Positions 32,545 to 41,794 of a stretch of 64,000 nt of DNA are shown here, one piece after another. The stretch's first letter is position 1. Each line of letters opens with the position of its first letter. A program made the position numbers and the translations under genes. A model generated the notes under the pieces. The model was not told the origin of the DNA. It did no database searches and saw only the letters and a program-made list of their open reading frames with translations. Location of the stretch: contig NZ_JARBUY010000001.1 of assembly GCF_028882255.1 (NCBI RefSeq), positions 898,344 through 962,343 of the forward strand, in the 5' to 3' direction. Origin of the DNA: Maribacter polysaccharolyticus (GTDB lineage: Bacteria; Bacteroidota; Bacteroidia; Flavobacteriales; Flavobacteriaceae).

Positions 32545-34104
32545 TTATCTGTACCCATTATTGGTGGGATCCGACTCCAATAGATTCGGATTTAACTCCA
32601 ACTGATTCTGTGGAATGGGCAATAGTACATGGTACGGCTGAATATTTGCTGCAGGATTGTTCCAAGCCCGATGTTCTACCGTTTTCACAACGTCTAACAA
32701 GATGCCCCAACGAATAAGATCCATTCGGCGATGCCCTTCGGCACTCAACTCAAACTTCCGTTCATCATACATGGCTTCCCTGAACTGGGATTGTGACATT
32801 CCTGACCAAGGTTGATCTGGCTCAAAAGCGCGTTCCCTGACCTTGTTTACATAGGCGTAGGCGTTATCTGGGCCATTAGCTTCATTTTCGGCTTCTGCTG
32901 CCATCAGATAGACGTCCGCCAATCGAAATACGATAAAGTTTTCAGGGTGGTCTTCACGCAATGAAGTTTCTTGATCTAAATTCCAATTTTTACGGAAGTA
33001 CGGGAAAGATAATTTCCATCCCAAATATTCGGTAACAATGGTCGCATCATATCGCAAATCACCATCTTGCCAATTTTCCCTTAGTGCAAATTCAGGCAAG
33101 GGAACCGACCAGCCATAACCGGTCATATCTTCGCTACGGGAGCGCAATAGGTCCTGGAAAATTTGAACTTTGGTACCCGATACCCCGTCTACAATGGTAT
33201 CGTTATTTCGGCCTGCCGGTTCATCCCTAATACGCGGATTGTAATCATCTGTCCTCGTCGTATTCAAGGGCGAACCAAGATCCGCTTCAAAATCAACAAC
33301 AAAAATATATTCATCGTTATATTGGGCATCTGGATCTGATTGATCGAAGACATCGGCATAGTTATCCAGAAGTGAATGTGGACTTTGATCGATCACTATA
33401 TCACATTCTGCCTTTGCCAATTCCCATTCTTGATCAAAAAGATGATATTTCGCCTTAAGTGTTGCAGCGGCCCATTTGGTGGCCCTTCCCAAACTACTTC
33501 CCGAATAGGAGCTGGGCAACAGATCGAATGCCCGCGCCAAATCCGATTTCATGGCACTTCTGATTTCGGCTTTTGGCGTTCTACCTAAAACCGATCTTTC
33601 CAAAACAGGCAGTTGCTCTGTGTAAAAAGGCACATCGCCCCATAGATTGGTCAAGTGAAAATAGGCCAATGCCCTAAGAAAAAGCAGTTCTCCCAGCCTT
33701 TGGTCCCTGGCATCTTCCGACAAATTTTCATTTCCCTCAATATTCGTAATAAATTCCGTAGTGTTGTTCACCACCCGATATAACTGGATCCACGTCCCAT
33801 TACCGTCGGCAGTGCCTTCTTGGACCAGGTAATTGTGAATAGATCCATTGACATCCCTACTCGCAGCCTGAATATCTGCCATACTGGTGTAGTAATTGTC
33901 CAACCCACGCTGGCGGTAAAGATTGTTATTATGGTATAGGTTGTAGACACCATTAACGGCCAATTCAGCCTCCTTATCATTCGTGAAAAAATTATCCGGG
34001 GTAATTTCGTCCCGTAAATCCTCTTCCAGGAAATCGTCACATGAGCCTAGCACAAAAAGGCCCATAAGCAATATTAAAAATCTGTTCTTTATAATAGCTT
34101 TCAT
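32545..34104 (-). CDS. susD: SusD-like glycan-binding lipoprotein
   Basis: Outer-membrane surface glycan-binding protein of 519 residues, partner of the SusC transporter encoded 12 bp upstream. Lipoprotein signal with lipobox VLGSC (Cys22), followed by an acidic DDFLEEDL stretch typical of surface export in Bacteroidota. The SusD/RagB fold is recognised from GELLFLRALAYFHLTNLWGDVPF (tetratricopeptide region), LGRATKWAAATLKAKYHL and the C-terminal DERKFELSAEGHRRMDLIRW motif. Its role is to bind the oligosaccharide at the cell surface and act as the lid of the SusCD complex. The ligand is expected to be the same sulfated fucose-rich glycan as for the rest of the locus (inference). Confidence 0.96.
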   Translation of the reverse strand: MKAIIKNRFLILLMGLFVLGSCDDFLEEDLRDEITPDNFFTNDKEAELAVNGVYNLYHNNNLYRQRGLDNYYTSMADIQAASRDVNGSIHNYLVQEGTADGNGTWIQLYRVVNNTTEFITNIEGNENLSEDARDQRLGELLFLRALAYFHLTNLWGDVPFYTEQLPVLERSVLGRTPKAEIRSAMKSDLARAFDLLPSSYSGSSLGRATKWAAATLKAKYHLFDQEWELAKAECDIVIDQSPHSLLDNYADVFDQSDPDAQYNDEYIFVVDFEADLGSPLNTTRTDDYNPRIRDEPAGRNNDTIVDGVSGTKVQIFQDLLRSRSEDMTGYGWSVPLPEFALRENWQDGDLRYDATIVTEYLGWKLSFPYFRKNWNLDQETSLREDHPENFIVFRLADVYLMAAEAENEANGPDNAYAYVNKVRERAFEPDQPWSGMSQSQFREAMYDERKFELSAEGHRRMDLIRWGILLDVVKTVEHRAWNNPAANIQPYHVLLPIPQNQLELNPNLLESDPTNNGYR

Positions 34105-34116
34105 ATCGGTTTTTTT

Positions 34117-37100
34117 TTAAAATTGTACTTTTACACCTAGGGTTATGGTTTTCGCATACGGATATTGCCCAGCTGCAAAACCTTGAGAGACAGAACCGAA
34201 CCCACTAGAGGCTGTAAAATTGTTCACTTCGGGATCTCCTAAAGTAAAGTCTGACCAAAGGAAAAGATTCGTTCCGGTAACATACACGCTCAAGTCACTG
34301 AACACATCACCAAGACTACCTGATTCCAAAGGAAAATTATAGTTTAAAGTCAACGTTTTCAACCGTAAGTAAGAGCCATCCTCAATATTCAAACTACTAT
34401 TTGGGTTAAAGAGACTGTTCGATGGTCCTGCCCTTGGAATATCGGAGGTTTCATTGACACCCTCAATCCAACGATTCAAAACAATGGGATCCAAATTTTG
34501 TTCGCCCCTTCCAAAATAGGCCGTTTGACTACGGATATTGAAAATTTCGGCCCCATAACTCCCATGGAAAAACAAATCGAGGGACAGGTTTTTATAGGTA
34601 AACGTATTTCTGAACCCTCCATAAAATTCAGGGACAGGGCTACCCAACACCACAAAATCCTCATCGTTGATATTTGAGTCCCCATTTACATCTTCATAGC
34701 GGGGACCTCCGATAAATGACCTTCCTTCCCTTCCATCGGCAATAATCTCATCGGCCGTCTTATAGGTGCCCAAATATCTTGCCCCAACGAAAGTAGGCAA
34801 AGCCTCACCCACGATCAACCTTGCGGAATTACCCCCTTGATTCCCTGTGGACTGTAAGGAAATATACTCTTGCCCATCCAATTCCAATATTTCACTTTTG
34901 TTGGAAGATATACTTAGGTTGGACTCCCAAGTAAAGTTTTCGTTCTGTACATTGATGGTATTAACACTGAATTCAAATCCACTGTTCTCCACTGAACCTA
35001 AATTCTGTAATTGGGAAGTTGAATTGGCTCCTACCTGCCCGGACAATGCAACCGACAGTAATAGGTCTTCCGTTGTCTTTTTATAATAATCGGCCTCAAA
35101 AGTAAGCCTATGGTCGAATAAGGCCAATTCCAACCCTAAATCCAACTGTTTAGTGGTTTCCCAAGTTAAACCACTACTGGGTACTTCCCCAACGAGAACT
35201 CCGTTTACCAAAGAACCGTTAAAGACCGTCGTAGTATTGGCATAGGTCGCAATAGAGTTATAAGCATCTACCCCTTGTTCCCCGACAATACCGTAACTAC
35301 CCCTTACCTTAAATCGGTTTATGACCTTGGAATCGGCTATGAAATTTTCCTCATCCACATTCCAAGCGACACCTACTGAAGGGAAAAAAGCATATTTATT
35401 TCCTGTTTCAAATACGGATGACCCATCGTACCTACCCACCAAAGTAAGCAAGTACTTACTTTTATAACCATAGTTCACACGACCAAGAAAAGATGATAAG
35501 GTCCGTTGCCCATAGCCAGAACCCACAGTTGCGGTTTCTGCATCACCCAAGGCCAGATTATTGAACGACACCACGTCGTTCGGAAAATTATCGGCTTCCG
35601 AATAGGTACTTTCGTTATTATCCTTTTGCCAAGTAAAACCTCCCAGCACCTTTATCGAATGATCTTCTAAACCTAAATCGTAATTTATGGTATTCTCGTT
35701 CAATAAACTTTTGGTGAAATTGGTATTGATCCTGCCATATCCACCACTACCTGCATTTGAGCGTTCGGGCAAAATCCCCGGCAAATAATTGTTTTGCTTA
35801 ACATAGTTCAACTGAGCTCCAAAAGTAGATTTAAAGGATAGGTTTTTGGTCAACTTATATTCAACATAGGCATTGGTGATGATCTGAGTGACCAAATCAT
35901 GATCCACGCGCAATTGTATATCCGCTTCCGGGTTACGTTCCAACCCGGCACTTATGGGATTTTCAAAAGAGAAACTCCCGTCTTCCAGATATACAGGGCG
36001 TATGGGCAAGACGCTGGAAACAATATTACTGTAATTCACTTTATTGTTCTCAATTTTATAGTGCGTTATATTGGAACGTATACCCGTCTTAAACCTATCT
36101 GAAAGCTTAACATCCAAATTGGTCCTAAAATTAACCCTCTCAAGACCAGACCCCCTAAGCAATCCTTTTTGGTTGAAGTAGTTTCCTGAAATAAAGTAGT
36201 TGGTATTTTCAGAATTTCCGGTGATAGACACATCCGTATTGGAGATAGTTCCCGTTTGTTCCACCAGATCCAACCAATCTGTGGTGGTCGTATTTTCCGG
36301 ATCCAAAACCAACGGCAAGCTGGTGTCGGTATACCCAAAACCATCCGGGCCGGGCACGAACTGATACGATTCATTTTTGTAATCGATAAAATCCTTTCCT
36401 CCTAGAATATTGATCCGATTAGCGGTTTCTTGTATACTCTGGTAATGGTTAATGGCAATTACCGGTTTACCGGGAGCCATACCTTTACCGTTTTTGGTCG
36501 TGATCAAAACAACACCTGAGGCCCCTCGCGTACCATAAATGGACAGAGCGGTCGCATCTTTCAATATTTGGATGGATTCAATATCGTTAACATTGATGGT
36601 ATTGAGGTTAAATCCGGTACCGGCAATAAAGCCATCAACAACGAACAATGGGTCGTTGTTACCATTTATAGAACTATTTCCCCTAATACGTATTGTTGCA
36701 CCGGAACCCGGCGTTCCATTGTTAGAGGTAACCTCGACCCCTGTGGCCCGCCCCTGTAAGGCCTGATCTACCCTTGCCACCGGTTGATTCTCCAAAACAT
36801 CCGATTTTACCGAGGAAACAGAGGAAACCAAATCCTTTTTGGTTGAGGTACCATATCCTATGACCACCACCTCATCCAAAAGGGAGACATCTTCCTGCAA
36901 AACGATATCAATCGTTGTCGCCACCCCTACCTGAACACTTTGAGCAATATAGCCCAAATACCTAAATTCCAGAACGGACCCTTCAGAAGCGGAAATAGTG
37001 TAATTCCCATCAAAATCCGCCACCGTTCCCGTATTAGTCCCCTTGACTAACACACTCACCCCCGGAAGGGGTTGGCCAGTTTCATCAGTAACCGTTCCGC

Positions 37101-37173
37101 TTATAATTTGCTGTGCTTGAAGCGACACAATACTGAAAAACAGCAGTAACAATAAAATTCTCTTTAATTCCAT
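34117..37173 (-). CDS. susC: SusC-like TonB-dependent transporter
   Basis: Outer-membrane TonB-dependent receptor of 1018 residues. Sec signal (1-21), CarboxypepD_reg-like domain (about 24-92: GTVTDETGQPLPGVSV, FDGNYTI), a conserved DEVVVIGYGT segment (100-109), plug domain (ATIRIRGNSSINGNNDPLFV, DATALSIYGTRGASGVVLI) and 22-strand barrel ending in phenylalanine (LGVKVQF). It imports oligosaccharides into the periplasm together with SusD. First gene of the operon and divergent from the HTCS, the usual layout of HTCS-controlled PULs. Expression is probably driven from the region with the inverted repeat at 37274-37330. Confidence 0.97.
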   Translation of the reverse strand: MELKRILLLLLFFSIVSLQAQQIISGTVTDETGQPLPGVSVLVKGTNTGTVADFDGNYTISASEGSVLEFRYLGYIAQSVQVGVATTIDIVLQEDVSLLDEVVVIGYGTSTKKDLVSSVSSVKSDVLENQPVARVDQALQGRATGVEVTSNNGTPGSGATIRIRGNSSINGNNDPLFVVDGFIAGTGFNLNTINVNDIESIQILKDATALSIYGTRGASGVVLITTKNGKGMAPGKPVIAINHYQSIQETANRINILGGKDFIDYKNESYQFVPGPDGFGYTDTSLPLVLDPENTTTTDWLDLVEQTGTISNTDVSITGNSENTNYFISGNYFNQKGLLRGSGLERVNFRTNLDVKLSDRFKTGIRSNITHYKIENNKVNYSNIVSSVLPIRPVYLEDGSFSFENPISAGLERNPEADIQLRVDHDLVTQIITNAYVEYKLTKNLSFKSTFGAQLNYVKQNNYLPGILPERSNAGSGGYGRINTNFTKSLLNENTINYDLGLEDHSIKVLGGFTWQKDNNESTYSEADNFPNDVVSFNNLALGDAETATVGSGYGQRTLSSFLGRVNYGYKSKYLLTLVGRYDGSSVFETGNKYAFFPSVGVAWNVDEENFIADSKVINRFKVRGSYGIVGEQGVDAYNSIATYANTTTVFNGSLVNGVLVGEVPSSGLTWETTKQLDLGLELALFDHRLTFEADYYKKTTEDLLLSVALSGQVGANSTSQLQNLGSVENSGFEFSVNTINVQNENFTWESNLSISSNKSEILELDGQEYISLQSTGNQGGNSARLIVGEALPTFVGARYLGTYKTADEIIADGREGRSFIGGPRYEDVNGDSNINDEDFVVLGSPVPEFYGGFRNTFTYKNLSLDLFFHGSYGAEIFNIRSQTAYFGRGEQNLDPIVLNRWIEGVNETSDIPRAGPSNSLFNPNSSLNIEDGSYLRLKTLTLNYNFPLESGSLGDVFSDLSVYVTGTNLFLWSDFTLGDPEVNNFTASSGFGSVSQGFAAGQYPYAKTITLGVKVQF

Positions 37174-37496
37174 ATTGGTATATGTTGGTTAATATTTAAT
37201 ACGATTATGCCTATACAATCGAGATAGCGTAAATATAAAATGAGACACGGAACAATAAATCCCTATTTGGTGTAATTATGTTGCACCCCCTTGTTTTAAA
37301 GGCTTAATTAGCCTAATTTGCAACATTATTGCCCTAAATCCTATACATTAGGAACCTTTCTACGCACGCATTGCTACTTATATTTAGTAAACCTTAAAAT
37401 AATACCAGTGTAAAACCAATAAACCCATAAGGGACAAACGGATCCAACCTTAAAATGCTTAACGGTAGCAACCCAATTCCCTTAATGTCAAACCTT
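37174..37496. promoter_or_regulatory. Divergent control region between susC and HTCS
   Basis: 323 bp, AT-rich, containing both promoters. The only strong element seen is the inverted repeat at 37274-37330, itself enclosing the imperfect palindrome GGCTTAATTAGCC (37301-37313). A perfect TAnnTTTG element was not found on either strand; TATATTTA on the minus strand about 60 bp upstream of susC is a weak candidate. Confidence 0.5.
37274..37330. promoter_or_regulatory. Inverted repeat, candidate HTCS operator
   Basis: AATTATGTTGCA (37274-37285) and TGCAACATTATT (37319-37330) are inverted copies matching in 11 of 12 positions, 33 bp apart. They lie about 100 bp upstream of susC and about 170 bp upstream of the HTCS. 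An AraC-type regulator dimer, the output domain of the HTCS, commonly binds such spaced sites. Direct binding is inferred. Confidence 0.5.
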
Positions 37497-40400
37497 ATGA
37501 AATACCCAACCAGCCATTTTATTATCATCTTACTATTCCACATCGCCGGTTTGGCCCAGATGAATAGTACATACCTTCATAAATTGAACATAGAGGGTAT
37601 ACCCTTTAATAAAAAGACCAATGTTGTTTTTGAGGACCATTTGGGATTTTTATGGCTGGGCACGGACAGTGGACTCTACCGATATGATGGCCATTCCATT
37701 GTAGAGCATCAATACGACGTTTTTAATAAACACTCCATTCCCAACAACAGCATTAACTCAATCGTTGAGGATGATCTCGGAAATCTATGGATAGGCAGTG
37801 AAAGTTACTTGATATGCTACACTAGAAAATCCAATAAATTCATAGGGTATTACAAAAACAATACTTCCAAGGTCTTGGGCAAATCATCAGATGGAATAAT
37901 CTGGGCCAATTTATGGAATACAGGAGTTGTAAAAATAATCCCCGATGAAAATCCGGAGCATATTGAATTCCAAACGGATTTCAATTACAAACAGGACAAT
38001 AACATATGGGCCAATGACAGACAGATCAATCAGGTGTCCGAAGATCATTATGGCCGAATTTGGTTGGCCACGCCCAATGGTATACTTCATTTTGGCGACA
38101 ACGGAACATTGATCGAAACGGGATTTAATGAAAACACCCAAATCCTGACCAGGATAAAAAACAACACTTTTATCGCATGTACCGATGAAGGCCTATATAT
38201 TTTAGGATATGGCAAGGACCATAACCGATTGGAAATATTGGAAACATATACCGATTTTCCATGTAAAAGCTTCCTGCTTAACGAATTTACCGCCATTGTG
38301 CAGGAAGATGGGGCCGCTACCCTTTGGATCGGAACCCAGTTTGGCCTAATTAAGGGGGTACGCAAAAACAATAAATATGCTTTTGTAAATATCAATAACC
38401 CAAATATTCAGAACGTACCTTCCGAACGTAGAATCAATTCACTCGAACTAGATCGGTACAATAACCTTTGGATTGCAACAAATAAGGGGGTAATTAAATA
38501 TATAGGAAGGACTCCCATTTTCGAATATACGGGTATCGGTGATGATCTAACCAATTTCTTTCCACAAACATTAATCAAGGAGAATAGCCGGGAAATGCTC
38601 TTGACCATTAATCAAAAAGGACTTTACCGATATCACAAAAAACGAAGGACCAACACCTTACTACTAGCTACCGATGAAAATTCCTCCTATATAAAAAAAG
38701 ATTACCAAAATGAAGAACTTTTGATCGGGTTTGGCAGGTTTCTATTAAAAACAAAAAACTACAACCAGAAAAAAGGTCTTTTGGAGGTTGATACGATACA
38801 AAAGTTCACCAAAGACATAAAAGATATTATTCCCCTGAATAAGAACGAAATATGGGTAGGCCTATGGGGTGGCGGGATAAAAATCGTGAATACAGAGACG
38901 GATATTTCCGATTTCAAATCAAAAACCATGTTACACTTCTTGGGAATGAATGTTTCGGTAATGCATCTGGACAAACTGCAAAACATATGGATAGGAACAA
39001 GGGGGGACGGACTTTTCAAAGTTGATTTGAATAATGAGGAAATAAAAACCTTTAACCCATCTGTCAATGACGGTCTTTCATCCAATGCCATTCTTAGTCT
39101 GTTGGAAACAGGCCAAGGAAATATGTGGATCGGCACAAGAGGTGGCGGTTTAAATTATTATGACAGTCAATACCAGACCATAAAATCTTTTGGTAAAAAG
39201 GAAGGATTGCTCTCTACCACCATTTCCAGTATTGAAATGGACAAATCGGGCAATTTATGGTTGAGCACACATGGGGGTATTTCCCGCTTTAACATCGCAA
39301 ATGAAAAATTCGTGAATTTTGGAATCGAAGATGGTTTGGCCGAAAGTCATTTCATTTTTAATTCACATACCGCTGACGAAGATGGAACGCTATATTTTGG
39401 ATGCCCTGGTGGTTTCTATACCGTAAACGCTAAAAATTTTAAAAAATCATACCAACTCCCCAATACCATAATCACCAACTTTACGATTCTAGGGGATAAG
39501 AACAAAAAAATCGATACCGGACAATTTCCTTCAGAAGTACTCCCAACAAATACCATCAATAAAATAGAATTACCGTATAATTACAATAACATCGCCATTG
39601 AATTCTCTTCCTTGGATTTTACCGCTCCCAACAAAAATGAATACGCCTATATGTTGGAAGGAATAAATGATACATGGCACTATACCAAAGCATCCAATAG
39701 AAATGCAAACTACAACGACCTTTCCCCTGGGGCCTATACCTTTAAGGTAATAAGCTCCAATAGTGATGGTGTATGGAACGAGACCCCAACTATAGTACAA
39801 TTTGAAATCACACCTCCTTTTTGGAGACAAACAACAGCGCATATTATCTATGGAATCCTTTTAATGATCACGGTCTTTATCTGTACCTATTTAATTAAAC
39901 GATGGTATAAATTAAAAAAGAACTTAGTGGCCGAAACGATCAGTAGGGAAAAAGACAATGAACACAATAGGATGAAAATGATTTTTTTCACCGATATTTC
40001 CCACGAACTACGGACTCCATTATCACTGATTTCCGGAACTATTGAAAAAGTAGTCAAGGAAAAGAACTTCGCTTTAAGTCCACTTACGGCCCAACGCATC
40101 TATAACAATACACTAAGAATGCAACGCTTGATAAATCAAATCATGGACATTCGTAAATTCGACGTAGGTAAATTCAACCTAAGTATTTCAAAAAATGATA
40201 TTGTAAAAGACATAAGTATCATAAAGGATAGTTTCAATGACTTTGCGAGAATTTATGAAATTCAATATGATTTTATTTGTAATGAACCAATAATCAAAGG
40301 TTGGTATGATGTAGACATTTTGGAAAAAATGCTCTTTAACCTGCTTTCAAACGCCTTTAAATTCACCAAGGAAAAAGGAGTTATTCGGGTATCATTGGAG

Positions 40401-41603
40401 ATCGCAACAAAGGAAGACCCTAAAGCAAACTCACTTGATTTAGATAAAAATACCTATATAAAATGTGCTGTCAGGGATAATGGTATGGGAATCCCTAAAA
40501 AGGATTTACCCTATATTTTTGATCGATATTACCAAGCTACCAAATCCTATAGTAACCAAATCCCGGGTACTGGGGTCGGAATGGAACTCGTACACAAATT
40601 AATTGTCAGGCATCAAGGACTGATAATGGTCGATAGTGAAGAAAATGTATTTACGGAATTTACATTTTATCTTCCTATCAATAAAAGTAAATACCCTAAA
40701 AGCGAGCGTTTAAAACAAGGTATGCCTTTAAAAAGGAAATTCATACAAAACTCTGAATATCAAGTAATCCAAGAAGTATCAAGTGAGTTTGAGTCTAAAC
40801 AGAATACAAAAAAATCCACTAAACAAACCATATTGTTGGTTGAAGACAATGAGGATTTAAGAACCATGATCAAGGAGGAATTGACTACTGATTTTAACGT
40901 AATGGAAGCCTCGAACGGTAAAGTTGGGTATGAAATGGTTTTAAAAGAAATGCCTTCACTTATCATCAGTGATATTTTAATGCCCATAGAAGATGGCATC
41001 ACTATGCTAGAACGTATTAAAAAGAAGGATGAAACCAATAACATTCCAATTTTCATGTTAACTGCAAAACACGCTGAAGAAACCAAGATAAAATGTCTTA
41101 GTCTAGGCGCAGATGATTATATAGAAAAACCTTTTAGCTTGGAGTTTGTAAAATGGAAAGTAAAAAATGCACTGGGAACCAGAAAAGAACTCAAAGAAAA
41201 ATACAGTAAAATAATCACTCCGGAACCTTCAGAAATCGAAATTGATTCCAACGATGAAAAATTCATTAAGAAACTCATTATGATCATAGAGGAATCGATG
41301 ACGGATAATTTATTGAGCGTTGAATATTTAGCTTCGGAGATAGGTATGAGTAGGGCTAATTTATACAGGAAAATCAAGGCCATTGCAAATGATACTCCTG
41401 TAAATTTCATTAAAAAAATCAAATTGAAAAGAGCCGCTCAGTTACTAAAAACCAATAACATGTACATTTCAGAAGTAGCTTATATGACCGGGTTTAACAA
41501 TCAGAAATATTTTGGGAAGTGCTTTCAAAAGGAGTACCAAATGAGTCCTACCGAGTATATCAAAAAACACACAAGTCGGAAAGAGGAAGTTTTAATCGAC
41601 TAA
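37497..41603 (+). CDS. Hybrid two-component system regulator (HTCS)
   Basis: One-protein signalling system of 1368 residues. I start at ATG 37497, giving a good signal (MKYPTSHFIIILLFHIAGLAQ); ATGs at 37455 and 37485 are alternatives. Order: periplasmic two-propeller sensor of Reg_prop repeats (about 35-690; repeated LWIGT motifs), Y_Y_Y domain (about 700-775), membrane helix (about 781-801), HisKA with DISHELRTP (His836), HATPase (LSNAFKFT, DNGMGI, GTGVGMEL), receiver (LLVEDNED, phosphoacceptor in ISDILMP, Asp1159, lysine in IEKPF) and C-terminal AraC-type HTH (about 1262-1355). It would sense a periplasmic oligosaccharide and activate the PUL. Divergent from susC. Confidence 0.96.
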   Translation: MKYPTSHFIIILLFHIAGLAQMNSTYLHKLNIEGIPFNKKTNVVFEDHLGFLWLGTDSGLYRYDGHSIVEHQYDVFNKHSIPNNSINSIVEDDLGNLWIGSESYLICYTRKSNKFIGYYKNNTSKVLGKSSDGIIWANLWNTGVVKIIPDENPEHIEFQTDFNYKQDNNIWANDRQINQVSEDHYGRIWLATPNGILHFGDNGTLIETGFNENTQILTRIKNNTFIACTDEGLYILGYGKDHNRLEILETYTDFPCKSFLLNEFTAIVQEDGAATLWIGTQFGLIKGVRKNNKYAFVNINNPNIQNVPSERRINSLELDRYNNLWIATNKGVIKYIGRTPIFEYTGIGDDLTNFFPQTLIKENSREMLLTINQKGLYRYHKKRRTNTLLLATDENSSYIKKDYQNEELLIGFGRFLLKTKNYNQKKGLLEVDTIQKFTKDIKDIIPLNKNEIWVGLWGGGIKIVNTETDISDFKSKTMLHFLGMNVSVMHLDKLQNIWIGTRGDGLFKVDLNNEEIKTFNPSVNDGLSSNAILSLLETGQGNMWIGTRGGGLNYYDSQYQTIKSFGKKEGLLSTTISSIEMDKSGNLWLSTHGGISRFNIANEKFVNFGIEDGLAESHFIFNSHTADEDGTLYFGCPGGFYTVNAKNFKKSYQLPNTIITNFTILGDKNKKIDTGQFPSEVLPTNTINKIELPYNYNNIAIEFSSLDFTAPNKNEYAYMLEGINDTWHYTKASNRNANYNDLSPGAYTFKVISSNSDGVWNETPTIVQFEITPPFWRQTTAHIIYGILLMITVFICTYLIKRWYKLKKNLVAETISREKDNEHNRMKMIFFTDISHELRTPLSLISGTIEKVVKEKNFALSPLTAQRIYNNTLRMQRLINQIMDIRKFDVGKFNLSISKNDIVKDISIIKDSFNDFARIYEIQYDFICNEPIIKGWYDVDILEKMLFNLLSNAFKFTKEKGVIRVSLEIATKEDPKANSLDLDKNTYIKCAVRDNGMGIPKKDLPYIFDRYYQATKSYSNQIPGTGVGMELVHKLIVRHQGLIMVDSEENVFTEFTFYLPINKSKYPKSERLKQGMPLKRKFIQNSEYQVIQEVSSEFESKQNTKKSTKQTILLVEDNEDLRTMIKEELTTDFNVMEASNGKVGYEMVLKEMPSLIISDILMPIEDGITMLERIKKKDETNNIPIFMLTAKHAEETKIKCLSLGADDYIEKPFSLEFVKWKVKNALGTRKELKEKYSKIITPEPSEIEIDSNDEKFIKKLIMIIEESMTDNLLSVEYLASEIGMSRANLYRKIKAIANDTPVNFIKKIKLKRAAQLLKTNNMYISEVAYMTGFNNQKYFGKCFQKEYQMSPTEYIKKHTSRKEEVLID

Positions 41604-41794
41604 AAAAACGAATAAAGGCAGTACCACAGTATGGATAAAAGGGATACGAATAAAAAAACCCAATTTAATAAGCGGGGCTTTAGTTAGTATGACTAAGGTT
41701 CCAAAATGTCGGCATTGTGCCCACGACGAATAAAAAGGGCATGTGTCAACCATAAAATGGGACCTTGACATTCTCACCGATGGTACTGATGAAC

